64,000 bases of DNA. Origin: Bradyrhizobium sp. CCBAU 51627. GTDB taxonomy: Bacteria; Pseudomonadota; Alphaproteobacteria; Rhizobiales; Xanthobacteraceae. The notes under the pieces are model-generated. The model was given only the letters and a program-made list of their open reading frames with translations, did no database searches and was not told the DNA's origin. Each line of letters begins with the position of its first letter. Position 1 is the first letter of the stretch. This document shows, in pieces, positions 27,296 to 35,968 of the stretch. The stretch lies in the NCBI RefSeq assembly GCF_028128765.1, contig NZ_LBJG01000085.1, forward strand, positions 62,001 through 126,000, written 5' to 3'. A program made the position numbers and the translations under genes.

Positions 27296-28390
27296 TCACG
27301 CCTCCGGCATCGCCCCGACATAGGACGAGCTCGGCCGGATCAGTCGCCCCGTGCGCTGCTGCTCACGTGCATGGGCTGTCCAGCCTGCCGCGCGCGCCAC
27401 CGCGAAGATCGGCGTGAACGCCTGGCGCGGGATCGCCAGCGCATCCAGCAGGATTGCGGTGAAGAACTCCACGTTCGTCTCCAGCGGCCGCTCCGGATTC
27501 TTCTTGCGCAAGGCGGCCCGGATATAGGCCTCGACCTCGCCGGCAAACGGCAAATCGGTGCCGTTGGACGCGAGTGCCTCGACCGCGGTCTTGAGCACGT
27601 CGGCGCGGGGATCGCGGACGCGATAGACGCGATGACCAAAACCCATCATGCGCTCGCCGCGCGCCAGCGCCGCGTCGACCCAGGGCTGGATGCGCTCGCG
27701 CGAGCCGATGGCATCGAGCATTTCCAGCACCGGCTCCGGCGCGCCGCCATGCAGGGGACCGGTGAGCGCGCAATAGCCTGCGGTGACGGCCGCAAACAGA
27801 TCGGCTTGCGTCGAGGCCACCACGCGTGCGGTGAAGGTCGAGGCGTTCATGCCGTGATCGCTGGCCGTGACCAGATAGGCATCCAGCGCTGTCACCTCGC
27901 GCGCGGCGGGCGCGCGCCCATGCAGCATGCGCAGCGTATCGGCGGCGTGGCTGACGTTCGGATCGGGCGCGATCGGGTCGAGCCCTTTTTTTCGCCGGAC
28001 CAGCGCGCCCGCGATCACCGGAAACGCGCCGACGATGGTCGCTTCATGTTCCAGGCCGTGCTCGGCGCGAAGTCCCGCGACCGCCGCACGAAACCCGTCG
28101 ACGATGCCCATGCCGCGCGTCGCCGGCAGCAGGTCGGAGAGCCGTGCGAAGGCGCGTTCGCGTGCCGCTCCCAGGCTCGCACGGACATTGGCTTCGGTGA
28201 GGGTGGTCTTGCTGGCGCCGTTCCAGAGCCGGGCGGTGACGCCCTCAAAACTCGAGATGGCGGCGAGGCGGCCGACATGCTCGCCGGCGATGATCAATTC
28301 GCCGCGCTCGCCGTCGACATGGCTCAGCACGGTCTCGGCCGCAGGAACGCCGTCCAGTCCGATCTGGCTTTTGGTGAGGTGGATGTTCAT
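27296..28390 (-). CDS. Citrate synthase family protein with Asp-to-Glu at the catalytic site
   Basis: A 364-residue type I citrate/methylcitrate synthase fold. The two catalytic histidines are present: His214 in TGPLHGGAPEP and His253 in GFGHRVYRVRDPRA. The third catalytic residue, normally Asp in a NVDF-type motif, is Glu308 here (TNVEFFTAILL). The ATG at 28390 is preferred because GGGAGA lies about 8 nt upstream. It is divergent from a second citrate-synthase-family gene, with only 81 bp between them. It is probably not the main TCA enzyme; methylcitrate or another acyl-CoA condensation is possible. Confidence 0.83.
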   Translation of the reverse strand: MNIHLTKSQIGLDGVPAAETVLSHVDGERGELIIAGEHVGRLAAISSFEGVTARLWNGASKTTLTEANVRASLGAARERAFARLSDLLPATRGMGIVDGFRAAVAGLRAEHGLEHEATIVGAFPVIAGALVRRKKGLDPIAPDPNVSHAADTLRMLHGRAPAAREVTALDAYLVTASDHGMNASTFTARVVASTQADLFAAVTAGYCALTGPLHGGAPEPVLEMLDAIGSRERIQPWVDAALARGERMMGFGHRVYRVRDPRADVLKTAVEALASNGTDLPFAGEVEAYIRAALRKKNPERPLETNVEFFTAILLDALAIPRQAFTPIFAVARAAGWTAHAREQQRTGRLIRPSSSYVGAMPEA

Positions 28391-28440
28391 GACCCAAATC
28401 TCCCTTTGCACTGCACCAGGAGAAATTCGGTCGTCTCGAC

Positions 28441-28470
28441 AGATTGATCAATCTTGATTACATAAATCAA
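28441..28470. promoter_or_regulatory. Two palindromes in the divergent citrate synthase promoter
   Basis: AGATTGATCAATCT (28441-28454) is a perfect 14-bp palindrome. It is followed at once by TTGATT-ACATA-AATCAA (28454-28470), ending one base before the ATG at 28472. No ribosome site precedes that ATG. The positions suit operators through which the HTH-citrate-synthase fusion represses or activates both genes. Confidence 0.55.
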
Positions 28471-28471
28471 T

Positions 28472-29701
28472 ATGAAAAATTCTGATGGCCTCTACCTCTC
28501 CGCCCGGGAAGCCGCGGCCGAGCTCGCGATCTCGCGGGCCACGCTCTACGCCTATGTCAGCCGCGGCCTGATCCGTTCCGAGCCGACGGCGGACTCGCGC
28601 AAGAACCGCTACCGCGCCGAGGACGTCCGTGCCCTCAAGGAACGCCGCGTGCCGTCGCCCGAGCCGCGCGGCCTGCGCAGCTTCGATGCCGACCTGCCCG
28701 TCATGGACACGGAGATATCGACCATCACCGAGGAGGGAGCGATCTATCGCGGCGTCAACTGCGTCGATCTCGCCGAGAACGACACGCTGGAGCACACCGC
28801 GACGCTGCTCTGGGACGTCTCGGACGTCGATCCCTTCGCTCCGGATAACCAGCCAAAGATCTCCGACGAGATGCGCGCGATCGCGGACGCCGCGCGACGC
28901 GCAGCGCCGATCGATCGTGCCATCGCCGTGCTCGCATTGGCCACCAGCGCCGATTCCCGTGCCTTCACCCGCGCCCCCGACGGCCGTGCACTGGTCGGCG
29001 CGCGCATCGTCCGTTTGCTGGTCGCGACCATGCTCAACGCCGAGCCGTCGGCCGAGCCGCTGCATCATCAGATCGCGCACGCCTGGGCAGGCGGCAACAA
29101 GCATGCACCCGATCTGATCCGGCGTGCGCTGGTGCTGCTGGCCGATCATGAGCTGAACGCCTCGACCTTCACCGCGCGCTGCGCGGCCTCGACCGGGCTC
29201 AGTCTTTACGACGCCGTCATTGCCGGACTTGCCGCGCTGAAAGGCCCAAAACACGGCGGCGCCGGCGTGCTGGCCTCGCAGCTCGTCAAGACCCTGATCG
29301 ACCGCGATGTCGAGCCGATGGTGCGCGAGCGCGTGGCGCTGGGCGAACGTTTTCCCGGCTTCGGCCACGGCGTCTACAAGCGCGGCGACCCCCGTGCGCA
29401 ATCGCTGCTGAACGCCTTGGCCCGTGCCGGCGCGCCACGCAAATTCACGAAGGAGGTGCCGGAGCGTATTGCGGAGGCGACCGGCGAGTTCGTCAACATC
29501 GACTATGTCCTTGCCGTGCTCGTGCACGCGCTGCGCCTGCCTGCAGGCAGCGAGCTCGCGCTGTTCGCCATGGCCCGCAGCGTCGGCTGGATCGCGCATG
29601 CCAGCGAGCAATTACAATTCGGCAAGCTGATCCGGCCAAGGGCGAGATATGTGGGACCGGCGCCGGGGCGGAGAGCGATCAACGTGGAGTCCAGAAGCTA
29701 G
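28472..29701 (+). CDS. Citrate synthase family protein fused to an N-terminal HTH domain
   Basis: A 409-residue fusion. Residues 8-58 form an excisionase/MerR-like winged helix (LSAREAAAELAISRATLYAY, then SRKNRYRAEDVRAL). Residues about 75-400 are citrate-synthase fold with all three catalytic residues: His261 in KGPKHGGAG, His299 in GFGHGVYKRGDPRA and Asp344 in VNIDYVLAVL. The enzyme may be active, or the domain may sense acyl-CoA or oxaloacetate for the DNA-binding part. It is transcribed away from the other family member and has no visible ribosome site, so the message may be leaderless. Confidence 0.85.
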   Translation: MKNSDGLYLSAREAAAELAISRATLYAYVSRGLIRSEPTADSRKNRYRAEDVRALKERRVPSPEPRGLRSFDADLPVMDTEISTITEEGAIYRGVNCVDLAENDTLEHTATLLWDVSDVDPFAPDNQPKISDEMRAIADAARRAAPIDRAIAVLALATSADSRAFTRAPDGRALVGARIVRLLVATMLNAEPSAEPLHHQIAHAWAGGNKHAPDLIRRALVLLADHELNASTFTARCAASTGLSLYDAVIAGLAALKGPKHGGAGVLASQLVKTLIDRDVEPMVRERVALGERFPGFGHGVYKRGDPRAQSLLNALARAGAPRKFTKEVPERIAEATGEFVNIDYVLAVLVHALRLPAGSELALFAMARSVGWIAHASEQLQFGKLIRPRARYVGPAPGRRAINVESRS

Positions 29702-30346
29702 CCCAGCCGCGCGTTCGCCGATGGCGCGCGCATCGAGCTCGTTTGCGCCATCCCATTCGTCAGCCACAAGCAAATGCAGCTGTCGATTGGGTAATCGCGC
29801 CAAACGTCAAGGAGCCTGTCCCACCGATGAGGCGATCGCCTCGCGGCGTACCTACAAAATACGCATCAATTTGTGGGCCAGATCACTACCGAAACAAAAG
29901 AAGTGGTGTGTTCTTCTGTGGTCGGTCTGTTGGGCTTCTGCAGATGACCGAGGGAAATAGACCGCCTGTTTGGAATCTCCCTTGCATTGAACATCGCTTG
30001 GTCAGCAGCCTCTATACGTTATCTGAATGTTCTGATTTTTCAGTCTGTTTCGGCGGAGGCATTTCAATGAGCCGATCTGCTTCAGACATACCTTCAAACC
30101 ATTTGTCGGCGCCGTGCGATCTCAATGGATGCGCGATGCGGCCTGAACCGGGGCGTCTGGCCTGCCTTGCAAGCCGGATGAAGATTCACTTCGAGCCTCA
30201 CAGCGGCGATTGAAGTCCACAGCGGCGCGCGTCGAGTGCGGTCAGCGCTTTCAGCTTCGCCGATGAACCTCTTTTGCATTCTCGCGTACCGAAGCACATG
30301 CGTTCGTTCTCATTCCGACCCGCCATCACAACAGCGAGGGAAGCCG
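29702..30346. other. 645-bp gap with no firm gene
   Basis: Longer open frames here have low third-position GC and no homology that I recognise. The best small candidate (30067-30213) is listed separately. The stretch is more AT-rich than the flanks and lies just upstream of the dehydrogenase operon, so its promoter should be near the right end, but no clear boxes were found. Confidence 0.5.
30067..30213 (+). CDS. Candidate 48-residue small protein
   Basis: The frame begins MSRSASDIPSNHL and ends KIHFEPHSGD. A strong ribosome site, GGAGG at 30055-30059, lies 7 nt before the ATG. Two cysteines (CDLNGC) and no membrane segment are seen. Codon bias is weaker than in surrounding genes and the sequence matches no family known to me, so this may be chance. 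It is 133 bp upstream of the Tat-signal gene of the dehydrogenase operon. Confidence 0.25.
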   Translation: MSRSASDIPSNHLSAPCDLNGCAMRPEPGRLACLASRMKIHFEPHSGD

Positions 30347-31033
30347 ATGAACAAGAGCGACAAAGCTGAGCCACAGGGCACGCCTGGGCTGGATCGGCGG
30401 CAATTGCTGCGCTTCGTCACCGCCACCGGCGTCACTGCCGCCGCGGTCGTCCAGCCTCGCATCGCATCCGCCGAAATCTACGAGCAAGGAGACGAGCAGT
30501 GCCGGGTCGCCGAACCCGCCGTCAAGTCTGTTGATCTCGGCGAAGACTTGCTGAGCGATTTCATTGCGGTCTCGCAAGCCTTGACAGGTGCACCGGAGCC
30601 GGCGCGAAAGCGTCGCTTGGCCGGCGAGTATCTTCAGCGCTTCGCCGAGCTATGGGACCCGACCAAGACGGACATCCCCAATCCGGGCTACATGCCGAAG
30701 CTGCTGGCGCTTCGCGACAAGTACAAAAGTCTTCCCGACGGGACGCCCGAGGCCAAGGCCGCAAAGCTCATGAACGATCCGAGCGTCGCCGATGCGGCGC
30801 AGCAGGTGATCTTTCTCTGGTACGTGTCTGCGTTCTTTATCGAGCCGCCTGACAACACGATCGGCGCCAAGCCGGGCACCTTCAGAGCCGGCAAGACCTG
30901 GATCTATGGCACGGCCGACCAGTACCGCCAATCATTGCTGTGGCCGCTCCTGCGCGCCCACGCGCCAGCGATGCCCCAGCCCGGTGGCGGACCGGGATAC
31001 TGGGCCGCTCCGGCAAAATTGATCGTGGCCTGA
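30347..31033 (+). CDS. Tat-exported small subunit of a GMC dehydrogenase (gluconate 2-dehydrogenase subunit 3-like)
   Basis: A 228-residue protein with a twin-arginine-like signal (DRRQLLRFVTATGVTAAAVV, cleavage near ASAEI). The mature part is helical and contains LLSDFIAVSQALTG, then WDPTKTDIPNPGY and GTADQYRQSLLWPLL. It resembles the small subunits of membrane-bound FAD-dependent sugar-alcohol and gluconate dehydrogenases, which carry the large subunit across the membrane through the Tat system. The ATG at 30347 is chosen because GAGGGAA precedes it and the signal is then correctly placed. The large-subunit gene follows 22 bp later. Confidence 0.8.
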   Translation: MNKSDKAEPQGTPGLDRRQLLRFVTATGVTAAAVVQPRIASAEIYEQGDEQCRVAEPAVKSVDLGEDLLSDFIAVSQALTGAPEPARKRRLAGEYLQRFAELWDPTKTDIPNPGYMPKLLALRDKYKSLPDGTPEAKAAKLMNDPSVADAAQQVIFLWYVSAFFIEPPDNTIGAKPGTFRAGKTWIYGTADQYRQSLLWPLLRAHAPAMPQPGGGPGYWAAPAKLIVA

Positions 31034-31055
31034 GAATCGGAACGGGAGGCATCAC

Positions 31056-33080
31056 ATGGCGCTGAACCCCACGACCGACCATTTTGACGTCATCATCGTC
31101 GGCTCCGGCATCGCCGGGGCTCTCGCGGCGGACCGCCTGGTGAAGAAAGGCAAAAACGTCTGCATCATCGAAGCCGGCGGCTTCGCGACGGACGAACGTA
31201 ACCGCGATCGCATGCTCGACCACTACATTGGCTCGCCCTCCAAGGCGACCGACGCGCCGTTCTGCGGCGACGCCGTGTTGGCCGAGCAGCCCAATCCGCG
31301 GCGATCGCCCGACGGGCTCAACATCGACAAGCTCCCCGACGGCGCCAATTATTACTACTACCCGCCGGATTACGGCACGGCGAACGACACACAAAAGCGC
31401 GACAAATTCCTCAGCTACTATGAGCGCGTGGTCGGCGGATCGACGTGGCACTGGCAGGGAATCTATGTCCGCATGATTCCGAGCGACTTCACCATGTCGG
31501 ATCTCGGGATCGATACGTCGAAGCTGACGTCCAATCCGAGCAATTTCAGCCTGGACTGGCCGCTCTCTTATTCCGAACTCGAGCCGGACTATGTCGCAGC
31601 CGAGCAGGAGCTCGGGGTTTCCGGCGATCCCCCGAACGAGCGTCTTTACCGTAGCCAGCGACGCTACCGGCAGCGGCCGGCCGGTTATCCGATGGCCTCA
31701 CTGGTCCCGAGCTATCTCGACAGGAAGATCTCGCAGGCGCTCAGGCAAAAGCGCCTTGCGGTCGGACCGGAGATCCCGAAGGTCAATCTCCCGGGACTGA
31801 ACCGCGAGGAGATCGCGCTGAACGTGACGACGGTGCCCCACGCGATCCTGTCGCAGGACAAGGACGGGCGGCAGGCCTGTGACGGGCGCACCTCGTGCGT
31901 TCCGCTGTGCCCGACTGGTGCGCGCTACGATGCGACCATTCATCTCTGGCGCGCGCGGCAGAACCACAATCCGGCGACGCTCATCAGCCAGGCCGCCGTG
32001 AAAGATCTCAAGCTCGACGACAGTGGCAAGCGCGTGCTCGGCGTGAACTACCAGAAATGGCATTGGGACGACCAGAAGCGCACGCGGGTGGCGGACGGCG
32101 ATCTCGTCTATGCCTCGGCCGACATCGTGGTGCTCGCCGCCAACGGCATCGAAAATCCGATGATCCTGCTGCGCACGCCGGTGCCGGGAACGAGCGCCAC
32201 GGCAGCGAACTCGAGCGGGATGGTCGGCAAATATCTGATGGACCACCCGATCAAGCAGTCCTACGCCCTGGCCCCCGAAGACCTGTTTCCGTTGCGTGGG
32301 CCGCAGACCACGTCGCAGGTCGAGGACCTGCGCGATGGCAAATTCCGCAAGCATTATGCGGCATTCAAGATCTCTCTCAAGAATGACGGCTGGATGACCA
32401 ATGCGACGGGGGCGCCGCGGGGCGCCACCGCGAACGTCACGGGCAATCCGCTCTACAAGACCGGCGAGGACGGGGACTGGTGGCCCGGCACGATTCTCGA
32501 TCTGGTCAGCAACCGCAAATACTCCGGGGCCAAGCTGCGCGAAAGACTGGTTCGGTCGATGCGGCACCTCACCTTGAACGCCGCGTGCGAGCAGCTTCCG
32601 GTGGAAACCAACTACGTTGCGCTGGCCAAAGACCCGCAGGGCAATGACGTCACCGACGAGATCGGGTTCGTTCGTCCGCAGATCAACTACAAGGTCGATG
32701 ATCCGATCGGATATGTGCGAAACTCGTTCAAGAAGATCGTCGATGTCCACGCAAAGATCTTCAACGCACTGGGCATCGCGCCGCAGTTCCAGATCTTGCA
32801 GGCGGATGCCGATGGCCAGCCGCTGAATTTCGGCGGATCGGGCCATATCATGGGGACGACCCGTATGGGAACGACGCGGACGAACTCGGTGGTCAACAAG
32901 GACTGCCAATCGTGGGATCACGAGAACCTGTTCATTCTCGGCAGCTCGGTGTTCCCTACCGCCTCGACGGCAAATCCAACTTCGACGGTTGCCGCGCTGT
33001 CGATCCGTACTGTCCGGGCGATCCTCCGCCACATGAGCCAAGCTACGCAAGCCGCAAGCTCCGCAAAACGCAGCGCGTAG
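31056..33080 (+). CDS. GMC family FAD-dependent oxidoreductase, large subunit
   Basis: A 674-residue flavoprotein. The Rossmann FAD loop is at residues 12-21 (VIIVGSGIAG). The C-terminal GMC catalytic part has GGSGHIMGTTRMG and STANPTSTVAALS. A cysteine cluster in ACDGRTSCVPLCPTGARYD resembles the [3Fe-4S] region of membrane-bound FAD sugar dehydrogenases. The protein has no signal peptide of its own, so it probably rides out with the Tat-signalled small subunit. The multi-haem cytochrome c that often completes such enzymes is absent from the window. The substrate (a sugar, polyol or other alcohol) is unknown. Confidence 0.87.
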   Translation: MALNPTTDHFDVIIVGSGIAGALAADRLVKKGKNVCIIEAGGFATDERNRDRMLDHYIGSPSKATDAPFCGDAVLAEQPNPRRSPDGLNIDKLPDGANYYYYPPDYGTANDTQKRDKFLSYYERVVGGSTWHWQGIYVRMIPSDFTMSDLGIDTSKLTSNPSNFSLDWPLSYSELEPDYVAAEQELGVSGDPPNERLYRSQRRYRQRPAGYPMASLVPSYLDRKISQALRQKRLAVGPEIPKVNLPGLNREEIALNVTTVPHAILSQDKDGRQACDGRTSCVPLCPTGARYDATIHLWRARQNHNPATLISQAAVKDLKLDDSGKRVLGVNYQKWHWDDQKRTRVADGDLVYASADIVVLAANGIENPMILLRTPVPGTSATAANSSGMVGKYLMDHPIKQSYALAPEDLFPLRGPQTTSQVEDLRDGKFRKHYAAFKISLKNDGWMTNATGAPRGATANVTGNPLYKTGEDGDWWPGTILDLVSNRKYSGAKLRERLVRSMRHLTLNAACEQLPVETNYVALAKDPQGNDVTDEIGFVRPQINYKVDDPIGYVRNSFKKIVDVHAKIFNALGIAPQFQILQADADGQPLNFGGSGHIMGTTRMGTTRTNSVVNKDCQSWDHENLFILGSSVFPTASTANPTSTVAALSIRTVRAILRHMSQATQAASSAKRSA

Positions 33081-33134
33081 GAAGCGAACGAGCCTCAACA
33101 CCGCAAGTCCACCCAATCGCGCGAGACCGACATC

Positions 33135-34901
33135 ATGGCCACCAACAAGGGATTTGCGGCACAGGAGATCGATCAAACCATTCGGAAAAATCTTGTAAGG
33201 CTTCGCAAGCCGGGTGTGCTGACGGTTCGGCCCGGCTTCGAGATCGCAGGCGGTCAGTTGACCGGCAAGCAAGCCGTCGTCGCCACGGTGCACACCAAGA
33301 AGGCCCCCGGGGATCTCGCCCGCAGCGATCTCTTACCCACGAAGCTCGGCAAATTCCCCGTCGACGTACGCGAAGCCAGCGCACATCAGCGTCTTCGTGT
33401 CGTGGATCCGGCCGCCGCGGCTCTGAGCGAGATTCACGCACGGCCGGAGGAAAGAGAACCGGTCTGGCCGCTGGAGCGCGAGATGCCGAGCGGAAAGCTG
33501 CTCGACGATCCGGCGAGCGAGACGCAGACCGCATTCGCGCAATCCAGGACGACGCAACCGGCAATCCACCAGGCGATTTCCGCACACGCGGCGAAACAAC
33601 AGCTGCCATATTCGCCCCCGCCGGGCGCGCCCGCGCTCGGCCGACGCCAGCTCAACGCCACGATCACCGTTGCCGTGAGCCCGGATGCCGGCTACGCGAC
33701 CCTGTCGAAATTCCTGGCGGCGACACAGCAGTCGCTGGTGATCGGGATGTACGACTTCACGTCGGGGTCCCTGCTCGCGGACATGCTGTCCGCGCTGTCT
33801 GGTCAAGGCACGTTGCAGATGGTCCTCGACGATCCCGCGCCCAACGAGACGCGCGACCAGCTCGACTCGGTCACCGTGCAGAATCTCAGGGACGGCCTCG
33901 GTGCGCGCGCCAAGATCGCATGGGCGTTGAACGACAAGGACCCGTTCGTGACCGCCTACATGTTTCCCTACGCCTACCACATCAAGGTGATCGTTCAGGA
34001 CGATCAGCGGTTCTGGCTGTCGAGCGGCAATTTGAACAACAGCAATGAACCCAATCCCGCGCGGCCGCGGCCGGTGACCGAGGATCGCGACTGGCACGTC
34101 GTCATCGAGGACAAGGACCTGACGCAGACCTTCGCCTATTACCTGAACTACGACTATGGGCAGGCGATCCTGCACCAGGCAGCAGGGGCAACTGTCCTCC
34201 AAAGGGTGATCGCGGACGCCCGCGCCAAGAGGGCGGCAAACGCAAATCCGCCATCGGTCACTCCCGCGCCGGCGGTGAAGAAGCCGGTTGCGGCCAAGAC
34301 CTTCCGCAACACCGCGCTTGCAGTCACGCCGCTCCTGACACCCGACGTGCTGCCGGGCGATCTGCCGCAATATCTCACCAATATCATGAACCTGATCGAG
34401 AACGCCCAGACTTCGATCTACATTCAGCTCCAATACATCGAATCGTCCAAGGGGGACGGCAGCCTCTATGAGCGGCTGCTGCAGGCCCTTGCGAACAAGA
34501 TCGCGGAAGGAAAGGACGTCAAGCTGATCGAAAGCGCCCGATGGGGGCTGCCTTGGGCCGAAAAGATGAAGACGATCGGCGTCGACCTCACCGCCAATAT
34601 CGGCCTCCAGCCCGATGTGCACAACAAGGGCTTCGTGATCGACTCCCAAATAGCGGTGGTGAGCAGCCAGAACTTTTCGCCGTCTGGCGTGCAAACCAAC
34701 CGCGATGCCGGCGTTATCCTCGAACACGCCGGCATCGCCAAATATTTCGAGAGCATATTCCTGTCCGACTGGCAGAAAATCAAACCAGCCATGGCCGGGG
34801 CGGCTGGCGGCAGAGGCAAGAAGGGAGCGGGACCGAAGGCGCCAGCCAAACGAGGACCGACACGCAAGGCCAAAGCCAAGCGCGGACGAGCTGCGCGCTA
34901 G
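33135..34901 (+). CDS. Phospholipase D-like protein with two HKD motifs
   Basis: A 588-residue PLD-superfamily protein. Both catalytic motifs are complete: HIKVIVQD near residue 281, followed by SSGNLNNSNEP, and HNKGFVID near residue 494, followed by SSQNFSPSG. No signal peptide is seen. The N-terminal 180 residues are of unknown type. The C-terminus is a Lys/Arg/Ala-rich tail (GKKGAGPKAPAKRG...) that could bind nucleic acid or membranes. It starts 54 bp after the GMC gene and may be cotranscribed with it. Phosphodiester or phospholipid hydrolysis is expected, but the substrate is unknown. Confidence 0.85.
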   Translation: MATNKGFAAQEIDQTIRKNLVRLRKPGVLTVRPGFEIAGGQLTGKQAVVATVHTKKAPGDLARSDLLPTKLGKFPVDVREASAHQRLRVVDPAAAALSEIHARPEEREPVWPLEREMPSGKLLDDPASETQTAFAQSRTTQPAIHQAISAHAAKQQLPYSPPPGAPALGRRQLNATITVAVSPDAGYATLSKFLAATQQSLVIGMYDFTSGSLLADMLSALSGQGTLQMVLDDPAPNETRDQLDSVTVQNLRDGLGARAKIAWALNDKDPFVTAYMFPYAYHIKVIVQDDQRFWLSSGNLNNSNEPNPARPRPVTEDRDWHVVIEDKDLTQTFAYYLNYDYGQAILHQAAGATVLQRVIADARAKRAANANPPSVTPAPAVKKPVAAKTFRNTALAVTPLLTPDVLPGDLPQYLTNIMNLIENAQTSIYIQLQYIESSKGDGSLYERLLQALANKIAEGKDVKLIESARWGLPWAEKMKTIGVDLTANIGLQPDVHNKGFVIDSQIAVVSSQNFSPSGVQTNRDAGVILEHAGIAKYFESIFLSDWQKIKPAMAGAAGGRGKKGAGPKAPAKRGPTRKAKAKRGRAAR

Positions 34902-35012
34902 CGATGCGATGGAAGCTCCGCTCTCGCGCGCGTCCATCCTTCGAGACCCCAACTTCCGAGACCCCAACTTCGCGGGCGCCTCAGGACGGCGGGATGATTC
35001 GATGCACCTGAT

Positions 35013-35672
35013 CTAGGCTGACGGCTTCGCCGCCGCGATCACGCCGTTCTGCTTGCGGCGGTAGAACCAGATCGCGAGGCCGCCGATGATGGCCACCGCC
35101 ACCACGGTCAAAATCCAGATGTGCTTGAACGGATGCCCATGATGCGGCAGGCCGAAATACTGGTGGAAGGCCGACACCGCCAGCACGCCCGGCAGCACAT
35201 GGGCCGGCGCCCAGACCAGGATCGCCGGCACGTTGACGGCGTAGAATTTCGCCGGCGCCATCCCCAGCGCGCCGGCGGTCACAGGCACGAAGGCGCGGAT
35301 CGGCGGCACGAAGCGGGCGAAGAACACGGCCCATGTGCCGAAGCGATGGAAGAAGCTCTCGCTCTCCTCGACCACGCGCGGATATCTGGTCAGCGGCCAG
35401 GTATTGAGGATCTTGCGCTGCTGCCGGTGCCCGAGCCAGTAGGCCGAGCCGTCGCCCAGCACGGCGCCGATGGCGGCCGCCAGCAGCACCCATTGCAGCC
35501 TCAGATCCCCGCCGGGAACCAGCGCGCTCAGCGCCAGGATGATGGTCGAGCCAGGGATCACCGACCCCGCCACCGGGACCGCCTCGAGCAGGGCCGCCAG
35601 GAACAGGGTCAGATAGGCCAGCCACGCATGGACTGAAACGAAGGAGATCAGGGGATCAAGAAAGGAGGTCAC
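35013..35672 (-). CDS. DedA family membrane protein
   Basis: A 219-residue VTT/DedA protein with about five hydrophobic segments. The family signature is clear: EAVPVAGSVIPGSTIILALSA, GDGSAYWLGHRQQ, FFHRFGTWAVFFARFVPPIRAFVPVTAG. DedA proteins are lipid (undecaprenyl phosphate or phospholipid) flippases or membrane-homeostasis factors. It is a single gene facing the PLD gene across a 111-bp gap, which holds only a short direct repeat (CGAGACCCCAACTTC twice, about 34940-34970). Confidence 0.9.
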   Translation of the reverse strand: MTSFLDPLISFVSVHAWLAYLTLFLAALLEAVPVAGSVIPGSTIILALSALVPGGDLRLQWVLLAAAIGAVLGDGSAYWLGHRQQRKILNTWPLTRYPRVVEESESFFHRFGTWAVFFARFVPPIRAFVPVTAGALGMAPAKFYAVNVPAILVWAPAHVLPGVLAVSAFHQYFGLPHHGHPFKHIWILTVVAVAIIGGLAIWFYRRKQNGVIAAAKPSA

Positions 35673-35968
35673 GAGGTCTCTGTAGCGGGCTGGGGCATTC
35701 GGGTTCAGACCCTACATAAGTAACGTCAGGCGCTGAAAGTGCCATTCGCCTGGGCAGGACGGCTCTCCGGGGCGAAATTTGGGCGAGATTTGCAGGGCAG
35801 CCTTCCCAAAATCGCGTTCCTTGCCTATCTAAATGAAAAGACAACGGAACTTTGATTGGGGCGCGGGCTTCTGCCGGCACGTTGTCTCTGATAGGTTCGC
35901 ACCCGCACCCAGCCGCAGCCAACGTGCAAATAACTGGTCTCGGGATCGCCCGGGACCTCGGAGGATTG

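Noticed and set aside
29743..30213. A 156-codon open frame in the gap before the dehydrogenase operon
   Set aside because: Codon use is not gene-like. Only the short end part with its own ribosome site was kept, as a low-confidence candidate.
31698..33293. Open frame of about 530 codons opposite the GMC oxidoreductase gene
   Set aside because: It is a shadow of the well-supported GMC gene, with no recognisable motifs.
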